This document shows, piece by piece, positions 1 through 5,514 of a stretch of DNA of 6,842 nt. Origin of the DNA: an uncultured Mycoplasmatota bacterium (GTDB lineage Bacteria > Bacillota_I > Bacilli_A > RF39 > UBA660); NCBI GenBank assembly GCA_900544605.1, contig UQVP01000038.1, positions 1 to 6,842 of the forward strand, written 5' to 3'. The translations under genes were made by a program, and so were the position numbers. Numbering within the stretch: position 1 is the stretch's first letter; each line of letters starts with the position of its first letter. The notes below the pieces were generated by a model. That model saw only the letters and a program-made list of their open reading frames with translations. It was not told the origin of the DNA and did not search any database.

Positions 1-956
1 TAATAGTAGTACTAGCAATCATCGCACTAATCGCAACACCAATAGTAATGAATACAATTAAGAATGCGAAAAAAGGAGCAGCAGAGAGAAGCGCAGAGAA
101 TTATGTTAGGGCGGTAGAAATTGCAATTTCTACTAGGAAATTAAATAATGAACCTGTTCCTGATGGTACATACACAATTGATAGTGATGGAAACTTAGGG
201 GGAATTAATTATATTGATAAAGATCTTTGTAATGCTCAACCAAGTCAACAAAATTGTGAAATAGGGACTGAACAAAAAATTGTTGTGGAGTCTGGAGGAA
301 GTAGACCATCATCAGGTAAAATCACTATCAAAGAAGGCATGATAGTAGATAATGAAGTTTTACTAAGTATAAATGACTATCAACTTACAGTAAAAGGAGG
401 AAATGGTACTGCAACAGAAGTGGGAGACAAACTATGTGTTAGTGTCTTTGGAGAACCATTAACAGCTGGTTCAGAGTATACTTGTGAATTAGGGGATGGG
501 AAAAATACCAATTTTTATATTTTAGAAATGAATGGTGATACTATTTCTTTAATAATGGAAACAAACTATGGAACTGAACAATATCCTTTTTGCAATCAAA
601 GTGGTGCTAATAAATCAGATGCAACAAAATGTTTAGCAGATGGTTTGAACCCTGGATTAGAAAAAATTAAAACAACGTGGACAAAACTAATAGAAAATGG
701 TGGTACAGTATCTTTGCCTTCATATAATCAATTAAAAAAATATGCTGTTAAAAATGATTATTTACCAAAATGGTTAGTTGGTGATGTATCTAGTTATTGG
801 ACATCAACATCTTTTACAACTTCTGATGGAGCTTATCTTGTTAGATACTACTCTAAAACAGATAATAATAAGTATGGAATAATAGGTGCTGATGGAGTAG
901 GAAATAGTAATAATTTGCGCCCAGTTATAACTGTCTTAAAATCTAACTTATCATAA
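1..956 (+). CDS. Type IV prepilin-like surface protein, 5'-truncated by window
   Basis: The reading frame is open from the left edge (first whole codon at nt 3). It encodes a hydrophobic stretch, IVVLAIIALIATPIV, followed by MNTIKNAKKGAAERSAENYV. This is the membrane/assembly helix found just after the GFTLIE cleavage site of type IV prepilins and pseudopilins, so the true start and cleavage site lie upstream and the ATG at 48 is internal. Counting from that Met, six cysteines fall in three close pairs (61/70, 130/146, 182/195), which suggests disulfides in an exported body. Residues 84-115 (GGSRPSSGKITIKEG and following) look like a beta-rich pilin segment. The C-terminal part has FYILE, SLIM, SYWTSTS and RPVI signatures that recall the DUF1566/DUF6273/Fibrobacter-paralogous (C-type-lectin-like) group; that assignment is by pattern only. 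A terminator follows directly. It is probably an extracellular pilus or pseudopilus subunit; its ligand and role are unknown. Secreted adhesin is an alternative. Confidence 0.8.
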   Translation, partial: IVVLAIIALIATPIVMNTIKNAKKGAAERSAENYVRAVEIAISTRKLNNEPVPDGTYTIDSDGNLGGINYIDKDLCNAQPSQQNCEIGTEQKIVVESGGSRPSSGKITIKEGMIVDNEVLLSINDYQLTVKGGNGTATEVGDKLCVSVFGEPLTAGSEYTCELGDGKNTNFYILEMNGDTISLIMETNYGTEQYPFCNQSGANKSDATKCLADGLNPGLEKIKTTWTKLIENGGTVSLPSYNQLKKYAVKNDYLPKWLVGDVSSYWTSTSFTTSDGAYLVRYYSKTDNNKYGIIGADGVGNSNNLRPVITVLKSNLS

Positions 957-960
957 ACTA

Positions 961-989
961 AAAGGTACTTGCAAAAGTGCTTTTTTTTT
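961..989 (+). terminator. Intrinsic terminator after the pilin-like gene
   Basis: A ten-pair stem, 961-970 with 975-984 (including two G-U pairs), is capped by a GCAA tetraloop of the GNRA type. It runs straight into a T tract at 981-989. It starts four bases after the pilin stop codon, so it should separate that gene from the Nudix-type regulator downstream. Confidence 0.88.
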
Positions 990-997
990 ATTATAAT
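969..997 (+). promoter_or_regulatory. Promoter for the Nudix-type regulator, overlapping the terminator
   Basis: TTGCAA at 969-974 (4 of 6 to the -35 consensus) and a perfect TATAAT at 992-997 are separated by 17 bases. Transcription would begin near 1003-1005. The -35 element lies within the loop and inner stem of the preceding terminator. The -10 is strong; the -35 is moderate and AT-rich context makes chance matches possible. Confidence 0.65.
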
Positions 998-1000
998 AAG

Positions 1001-1016
1001 TGTGTAAATATACACA
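1001..1016 (+). promoter_or_regulatory. Inverted repeat TGTGTA-N4-TACACA, candidate operator
   Basis: Perfect 6-bp half-sites (1001-1006 and 1011-1016) flank AATA, just after the -10 box and over the expected transcription start. A bound protein here would block initiation. It precedes a gene for a winged-helix regulator, so autorepression is the simplest reading (inference). It touches the ribosome-binding site AAAGGAG at 1016-1022, so an RNA hairpin affecting translation is an alternative. Confidence 0.5.
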
Positions 1017-1031
1017 AAGGAGAGAATAAAA

Positions 1032-1691
1032 ATGGAAGAATATGCAGTAATATTAGAAACATTAGTTAGTATTTTCACTGTTGATAAAGGAAGTCTTAAA
1101 GTATTGCTTATGAAAAAGAAGACTAATCCATATCATGGATATTGGATTTTACCTAGCAACATTATGACTAACAAAGAAACTTTAGAAGATAATATTTATT
1201 CTACTATTAATGGTAGATTGGGATATCCTGAGATGTATTTAGAACAAGGACATATTTTTAGTAATTTAGATCGTGATCCTGATGAAAGAATTGTTGGAGT
1301 TTCTTATTTAGCTTTAATAGATTCAAAAACATTAGAAATAAAAAAAGAAGATAGACCAGATTTAGAGTTACAATGGTTTAATATTGACGATATACCTAAA
1401 ATGGGGTATGATCATGAAATTATTGTTAAAGATAGTATTAAATTATTAAGTAAAAAGTTATTGAATAGTAAAGTCCTTAAAAATTTATTTCCTAGCGATT
1501 TTACACTACCAGAAATACAAAAAGTGTATGAACAAATATTAGGACGAGAATTAGATAGACGTAACTTTCGTAAAAAGTTTATTAATTTGGGGCTAGTTAC
1601 AGATACGGGTGATAAAAATATAGGTGGTAATGGAAGACCAGGAAAACTTTATCGTTTTAACGAAGATTTAAGAGAAAGGGATTTATTTTAG
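1032..1691 (+). CDS. NrtR-like transcriptional regulator: degenerate Nudix domain plus winged helix
   Basis: The 219-residue protein has an N-terminal Nudix fold (about 1-140) and a C-terminal winged helix (about 150-208), the architecture of NrtR-type regulators. In that family the Nudix domain senses a nucleotide ligand such as ADP-ribose and the C-terminus binds DNA. Signatures include RDPDERIVGVSYLAL (81-95), close to the RDPR..V..AYLAL pattern of the family, and the FTLPEIQKVYEQILGRELD to GRPGKLYRF block. The Nudix box (about 43-65) keeps ETLED, but the REUxEExGU core reads STINGRLGY, so the metal-binding glutamates are absent and hydrolysis is unlikely. The start is ATG 1032, with AAAGGAG at 1016-1022 and a 9-base gap. 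The next gene begins nine bases after the stop, so the two are probably co-transcribed. NAD metabolism is the classic NrtR target, but no NAD gene is nearby and the regulon here is unknown. Confidence 0.82.
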   Translation: MEEYAVILETLVSIFTVDKGSLKVLLMKKKTNPYHGYWILPSNIMTNKETLEDNIYSTINGRLGYPEMYLEQGHIFSNLDRDPDERIVGVSYLALIDSKTLEIKKEDRPDLELQWFNIDDIPKMGYDHEIIVKDSIKLLSKKLLNSKVLKNLFPSDFTLPEIQKVYEQILGRELDRRNFRKKFINLGLVTDTGDKNIGGNGRPGKLYRFNEDLRERDLF

Positions 1692-1700
1692 GTGAAAAAA

Positions 1701-2231
1701 ATGAACAATAATCGTGGATGGGGATTACGAAGTGAATTATGGATTTGCTTTGGTATGATTTTATTTTTTGTTGTAGCAGTAATTCTTATTAATCGTGTTT
1801 TTACGGATGCAAAAAATGAGGGAGTGCTTCCTACAAAAGAGAAAGATGATACAGAAGAAGTAATTCCTAAGAAAGATAATTCTACAACAGAAATAAAGAA
1901 GAATGATAATAAAGACAACAATAATGAAAAAGAGGAAATAAAAAATAGTACTAATTACTCAAATTTAGAAGATAAACTTGTATTAGCAGGAAGTAAATAC
2001 GCTAGTAAATATTTGGTTAGTGAAAATTTTGATGATAATAAAGTAGTAACTATAGTAAGATTACAAACAGAAGGACTATTAGATAAATTAGAAATTAATA
2101 GTACAAAATGTAGTGGGTATATCAAAATAGAAAAGGTAGAAAAAGAGTTTAAATATTACCCTTATTTAAAATGTGGGGCAGAATACCAAACAACTGGATA
2201 TGATGTTAATTTTGATAATACTGATTTATAA
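1701..2231 (+). CDS. Small single-span membrane protein with pilin-like C-terminal domain, function unknown
   Basis: I do not recognise a named family. Starting at ATG 1701 the protein has 176 residues. AGGTGA at 1690-1695 is a good ribosome-binding site five bases before this ATG; an in-frame GTG at 1692 abuts the previous stop and would add three residues. The N-terminus MNNNRGWGLRSE is followed by one hydrophobic segment (about 13-33), then a linker rich in K, D, E, N and T (about 37-85). A folded domain follows (about 88-170) with a helix containing SKYASKYL, then LQTEGLLDKL, CSGYIKIEKV, YYPYLKCGAEYQTTGY, and cysteines 137 and 158. The CSGY...YLKCG..Y.T.GY pattern resembles C-terminal domains I associate with pseudopilins of uncultured Bacilli (memory, not a search). 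Topology is probably short cytoplasmic N-terminus and exported C-terminus. It may be a minor pilin-like or envelope protein. It shares a likely transcript with the Nudix-type regulator, and no clear terminator follows. Confidence 0.72.
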   Translation: MNNNRGWGLRSELWICFGMILFFVVAVILINRVFTDAKNEGVLPTKEKDDTEEVIPKKDNSTTEIKKNDNKDNNNEKEEIKNSTNYSNLEDKLVLAGSKYASKYLVSENFDDNKVVTIVRLQTEGLLDKLEINSTKCSGYIKIEKVEKEFKYYPYLKCGAEYQTTGYDVNFDNTDL

Positions 2232-2250
2232 AAAATAGTTATAAAAGATA

Positions 2251-2280
2251 TTGACAAACATATACTAAAAATGGTATATT
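2251..2280 (+). promoter_or_regulatory. Strong promoter of the str operon
   Basis: A perfect TTGACA at 2251-2256 and TATATT at 2275-2280 (5 of 6) are 18 bases apart, placing the start near 2286-2288 and giving a leader of about 85 bases before rpsL. This is the best -35 box in the window, as expected for ribosomal genes. No clear terminator separates it from the upstream gene, so some read-through may add to it. Confidence 0.75.
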
Positions 2281-2290
2281 ATTATCGCAT

Positions 2291-2326
2291 TTAGTGAAAG
2301 GTTTACCTTGGTAGACCTTTAATTAA
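2291..2326 (+). promoter_or_regulatory. Long leader hairpin upstream of rpsL
   Basis: An 11-pair stem, 2297-2307 with 2310-2320 (one G-U pair), closes on a CUUG-type tight loop. Five more pairs, 2291-2295 with 2322-2326, extend it after one G-A mismatch. There is no T tract after it, so it is not a terminator. CCTTT at 2316-2320 could instead pair with AAAGG at 2355-2359, next to the rpsL ribosome-binding site, which would allow a two-state leader (inference). I cannot match it to a named ribosomal leader. Confidence 0.5.
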
Positions 2327-2372
2327 TGAAAAAATGAAACACCTGGGTATGTGTAAAGGAAGGAGGACAAAT

Positions 2373-2789
2373 ATGCCAACAATTAACCAATTAGTTAGAA
2401 AGAACAGAACTGATAAAGTTAGAAAGAGAAAAGCTCCAGTATTAGGTATTGGATTTAACAGCAAAGATAAGAAGAGAACTAAACAAGATTCTCCTCAAAA
2501 ACGTGGAGTTTGTACTCGTGTAGGAACTATGGCACCAAAGAAACCAAACTCAGCTTTAAGAAAGTATGCTCGTGTTAGATTATCTAATGGTATGGAAGTA
2601 ACTGCTTACATTCCTGGAGAAGGACACAACTTACAAGAACACAGCGTTGTTTTAATTCGTGGTGGACGTGTTAAAGACTTAATCGGTGTTCGTTATCACA
2701 TTATTCGTGGTACTATGGATACTGCTGGAATCGAAAAACGTCGTCAAGGTCGTTCTAAATATGGTACAAAGAAACCAAAAACTAAATAA
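2373..2789 (+). CDS. rpsL: 30S ribosomal protein S12
   Basis: The 138-residue protein is S12, a decoding-centre component of the small subunit that helps monitor codon-anticodon pairing. It starts MPTINQLVRK and contains SPQKRGVCTRV, PKKPNSALRK, GHNLQEHSVVLIRGGRV and RSKYGTKKPK, and its length is normal for Bacilli. The start is ATG 2373 because AGGAGG at 2361-2366 lies six bases upstream; in-frame ATGs at 2334 and 2349 have no ribosome-binding site. Lys56 and Lys57 (E. coli Lys43/44 with Met counted) are wild type. The loop usually written KDLPGVRYH reads KDLIGVRYH here: Ile104 replaces the very conserved proline two residues after the aspartate (Asp102) that is methylthiolated in E. coli. 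The arginine codons in roughly the first third are AGA, then mainly CGT. It is first gene of the str operon, ends in tandem TAA stops and lies 37 bases before rpsG. Confidence 0.98.
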   Translation: MPTINQLVRKNRTDKVRKRKAPVLGIGFNSKDKKRTKQDSPQKRGVCTRVGTMAPKKPNSALRKYARVRLSNGMEVTAYIPGEGHNLQEHSVVLIRGGRVKDLIGVRYHIIRGTMDTAGIEKRRQGRSKYGTKKPKTK

Positions 2790-2826
2790 TAAAATAATTT
2801 ACAATTTTTGAGAGGAGGATTTGTTT

Positions 2827-3294
2827 ATGCGTAAAAGACGTGCAACAAAAAGAGATGTACTTGCAGATCCAATATACAATACTAAATTAGTTACTAAATT
2901 AATTAATACTGTAATGTTAGATGGAAAAAAAGGTACAGCGCAAAAAATTATATACTCTGCATTTGATATGATTAAAGAAAAAACTGGTCAAGATCCAAAT
3001 GAAGTGTTTGAAAAAGCTATGGAAAATATCCAACCAGCATTAGAAGTTAAATCACGTCGTGTAGGTGGAGCTAACTATCAAGTTCCAGTTGAAGTTAGAC
3101 CTGACCGTGCTCGTGCTTTAGGACTTCGTTGGTTAGTACAATATGCTCGCCTTAGAGGTGGTCATTCAATGGCTGAAAACTTAGCTAATGAAATAATTGA
3201 TGCATCTAATGGTACTGGTGCAGCAGTTAAAAAACGTGAAGATACACATAGAATGGCAGAAGCTAACAAAGCATTTGCTCACTATAGATGGTAA
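2827..3294 (+). CDS. rpsG: 30S ribosomal protein S7
   Basis: The 155-residue protein is S7, a primary 16S rRNA-binding protein that nucleates assembly of the 30S head and lines the E site. Recognisable blocks in order are KRDVLADPIYN (8-18), LDGKKGTAQKI (31-41), SRRVGGANYQVPVEVRPDR (about 76-94), LGLRWLVQYARLR (about 97-109) and the terminal MAEANKAFAHYRW. Length is one residue short of the usual 156, because it begins MRKRR rather than MPRK. ATG 2827 is chosen because AGGAGG at 2813-2818 lies eight bases upstream; the in-frame TTG at 2821 is only two bases from that site. It is the second gene of the operon. In E. coli S7 represses its own operon at the S12-S7 junction; the 37-base AT-rich gap here shows no comparable structure. 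Confidence 0.98.
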   Translation: MRKRRATKRDVLADPIYNTKLVTKLINTVMLDGKKGTAQKIIYSAFDMIKEKTGQDPNEVFEKAMENIQPALEVKSRRVGGANYQVPVEVRPDRARALGLRWLVQYARLRGGHSMAENLANEIIDASNGTGAAVKKREDTHRMAEANKAFAHYRW

Positions 3295-3321
3295 TTTTAA
3301 GAAAGGAAAAGAAAAAATAGT

Positions 3322-5394
3322 ATGGCTCGTGAATATGATTTAAAATTATATCGTAACCTCGGAATTATGGCTCACATTGATGCTGGTAAAACAACATTCA
3401 CTGAAAGAGTTTTATTCCATACTAAAAAGATCCATAAAATTGGTGAAACACACGATGGTGCTTCACAAATGGACTGGATGGAACAAGAACAAGAGCGTGG
3501 TATTACTATTACTTCAGCAGCAACTACAGCTTTCTGGAAAGGTCATAGATTAAATATTATTGATACTCCAGGACACGTAGACTTTACCGTTGAAGTTTCT
3601 CGTTCACTTCGTGTATTAGATGGTGCAATAGCTCTTCTAGATTCACAAGCTGGAGTTGAACCACAAACTGAAACAGTATGGCGTCAAGCTACTGAATTTA
3701 AAGTACCTCGTATGTTCTTCTGCAACAAAATGGATAAAATGGGTGCAAGCTTTGAATATAGTTTAAAAACTATTAAAGATCGTTTAGGTGTTAATGCTAA
3801 ACCTATTGAATGGCCAATTGGTGCAGAAAATGAGTTTGATGGAATCATCGACTTAGTTACAAGAACAGCTTACCACTATGATGGTGGCCAAGAAGAAAAT
3901 ACTACTATCATTGATATTCCTGCTGATTTAAAAGATTTAGTTGAAGAAAAACGTAATGAATTAATTGAAGCAGTAGTTGAATTTGATGATGATATGATGA
4001 ACAAATACCTAGAAGGTGAAGAACTTACTGTTGAAGAAATTAAATCTTGTATCCGTAAAGGAACACTTGCTGTTGAATTCTTCCCAGTATTATGTGGTAC
4101 TGCTTTAGGAAACAAAGGTGTTAAACTTGCCTTAGATGCAGTACTTGATTACATGCCATCACCTTTGGATATTGAATCAATTAAAGGTGTAGATTTAGAT
4201 GGAAATGATATTGTTAGACATCCATCTGATAATGAACCATTTGCTGCTTTAGCATTCAAAGTTGCAACTGATCCATTTGTTGGTAAATTAACATTCTTCA
4301 GAGTTTACTCTGGAAAATTATCAAGTGGTTCTTACATTTTAAATGCAACTAAAGATTCTAAAGAAAGAATTGGTCGTATCTTACAAATGCATGCTAATCA
4401 CCGTACTGAAATAGCTGAAGTATTTGCTGGTGATATTGCTGCTGCTGTAGGACTTAAAAATACAACAACAGGAGATACTCTATGTGATGAAAAGAAACCT
4501 TGTATTCTTGAATCTATGGAATTCCCTGAGCCAGTTATTGAACTTGCTGTTGAACCAAAATCAAAAGCAGATCAAGATAAAATGGCTTTAGCTTTACAAA
4601 AATTAGCTGAAGAGGATCCAACATTTAGAGCTTCTACAGATCATGAAACTGGTCAAACAATCATCGCTGGTATGGGTGAACTTCACCTTGATATCATAGT
4701 TGACCGTATGAGAAGAGAATTTAATGTTGAAGCAAACATTGGTAAACCTCAAGTTTCATATCGTGAAACTATAACTCAAGCTGGTGAATGTGAAGGTAAA
4801 TATATCAAACAATCTGGTGGACGTGGACAATATGGACATGTTTGGGTTAAGTTTGAACCAAATCCAGATAAAGGATATGAATTCGTTGATGCAATCGTTG
4901 GTGGTGTTGTTCCTCGTGAATATATTCCAGTAACTGATAAAGGTTTACAAGATGCTATGAAAACTGGTATTTTAGCAGGATATCCTATGATAGATGTTAA
5001 AGCAACATTATTTGATGGTTCTTACCACGATGTTGACTCTAGTGAAATGGCATTTAAAATTGCTGCATCTATGGCTTTAAAAGAAGCTAAAAACAAATGT
5101 AAACCAATTATTCTTGAACCTATTATGAAAGTTCAAGTTGTAGTTCCAGATGAATATTTAGGAAACGTTATGGGAGATATTACTTCTCGTCGTGGACGCC
5201 CACTTGGTCAAGAATCTCGTGGAAATGCTCTTGCAATTGATGCAATGGTACCACTTTCTGAAATGTTTGGATATGCTACAAGCTTACGTTCTAATACACA
5301 AGGACGTGGAACATTTACAATGGTATTTGATCATTATGAAGAAGTTCCAAGAAATATCGCAGAAGATATTATTAAGAAAAATGGTGGAAACTAA
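3322..5394 (+). CDS. fusA: Translation elongation factor G (EF-G)
   Basis: The 690-residue GTPase drives ribosomal translocation and, with ribosome recycling factor, subunit splitting. G-domain motifs are all intact: P-loop AHIDAGKT (17-24), switch I RGITIT (59-64), DTPGH (81-85), NKMD (135-138) and CGTAL (258-262). Domain II spans about 305-390, domain III holds GMGELHLDI (450-458), domain IV contains GGRGQYGHVW (499-508) and the tip loop YHDVDSSE (568-575), and domain V ends near residue 680. Length and motifs fit a canonical EF-G rather than a tetracycline-resistance or EF-G2 paralogue. ATG 3322 is the only sensible start because MAREYDLKLYRN matches the family N-terminus. The nearest ribosome-binding site, AAAGGA at 3302-3307, is 14 bases away, which is unusually far. 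It lies 27 bases after rpsG and 120 bases before tuf. Confidence 0.98.
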   Translation: MAREYDLKLYRNLGIMAHIDAGKTTFTERVLFHTKKIHKIGETHDGASQMDWMEQEQERGITITSAATTAFWKGHRLNIIDTPGHVDFTVEVSRSLRVLDGAIALLDSQAGVEPQTETVWRQATEFKVPRMFFCNKMDKMGASFEYSLKTIKDRLGVNAKPIEWPIGAENEFDGIIDLVTRTAYHYDGGQEENTTIIDIPADLKDLVEEKRNELIEAVVEFDDDMMNKYLEGEELTVEEIKSCIRKGTLAVEFFPVLCGTALGNKGVKLALDAVLDYMPSPLDIESIKGVDLDGNDIVRHPSDNEPFAALAFKVATDPFVGKLTFFRVYSGKLSSGSYILNATKDSKERIGRILQMHANHRTEIAEVFAGDIAAAVGLKNTTTGDTLCDEKKPCILESMEFPEPVIELAVEPKSKADQDKMALALQKLAEEDPTFRASTDHETGQTIIAGMGELHLDIIVDRMRREFNVEANIGKPQVSYRETITQAGECEGKYIKQSGGRGQYGHVWVKFEPNPDKGYEFVDAIVGGVVPREYIPVTDKGLQDAMKTGILAGYPMIDVKATLFDGSYHDVDSSEMAFKIAASMALKEAKNKCKPIILEPIMKVQVVVPDEYLGNVMGDITSRRGRPLGQESRGNALAIDAMVPLSEMFGYATSLRSNTQGRGTFTMVFDHYEEVPRNIAEDIIKKNGGN

Positions 5395-5436
5395 TTTTTC
5401 CAAAAATGTTTTGTAAAAAATAATAAAAATGATTGA

Positions 5437-5471
5437 AACTAGATAAAAATACTTGCTATTTTTATCTAGTT
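5437..5471 (+). promoter_or_regulatory. Perfect 15-bp hairpin between fusA and tuf
   Basis: AACTAGATAAAAATA (5437-5451) is exactly complementary to 5457-5471, around a CTTGC loop. No T run follows the stem base, so it is not a standard intrinsic terminator, although the 3' arm itself holds five Ts. It could be an RNase processing site separating fusA and tuf messages, a weak attenuator, or a DNA operator over the tuf promoter candidate. A weaker AT-only hairpin (5395-5419) lies just after the fusA stop. Confidence 0.6.
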
Positions 5472-5481
5472 GATATAAAAT
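5453..5481 (+). promoter_or_regulatory. Candidate internal promoter for tuf
   Basis: TTGCTA at 5453-5458 lies in the hairpin loop and 3' arm, and TAAAAT at 5476-5481 follows after 17 bases. An alternative overlapping reading is an extended -10, TGATATAAA at 5471-5479. Either would start transcription about 30 bases before tuf. An extra tuf promoter fits the high demand for EF-Tu relative to EF-G. AT-rich sequence makes the -10 match weak evidence. Confidence 0.45.
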
Positions 5482-5514
5482 TAAAGAGAAAGTTAAATAA
5501 AGGAGGAAATTATT

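Noticed and set aside
780..953. Variable region of a diversity-generating retroelement at the pilin C-terminus
   Set aside because: The domain type is compatible, but no near-copy template repeat or reverse transcriptase lies in the window.
2297..2320. Leader hairpin as a terminator of the upstream gene
   Set aside because: It is followed by AATTAATG and an A run with no T tract, and it lies downstream of the str promoter.
2350..2355. TGTGTA half-site in the rpsL leader as a second operator for the Nudix-type regulator
   Set aside because: The partner TACACA at the right spacing is missing, and a lone 6-base match is expected by chance.
2334..2372. In-frame upstream ATGs (2334, 2349) that would lengthen S12 by up to 13 residues
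   Set aside because: No ribosome-binding site precedes them, while AGGAGG sits six bases before ATG 2373 and MPTINQLVRK is the standard S12 N-terminus.
2821..2826. TTG start two codons upstream for S7
   Set aside because: It is only two bases after the AGGAGG site; ATG 2827 has the right spacing and gives the usual length.
5192..5416. Second + strand frame inside the 3' end of fusA
   Set aside because: It is an out-of-frame shadow of EF-G domain V with no ribosome-binding site or family resemblance.
5429..5446. Five-codon open frame between fusA and tuf
   Set aside because: It is too short, has no ribosome-binding site and runs into the hairpin.
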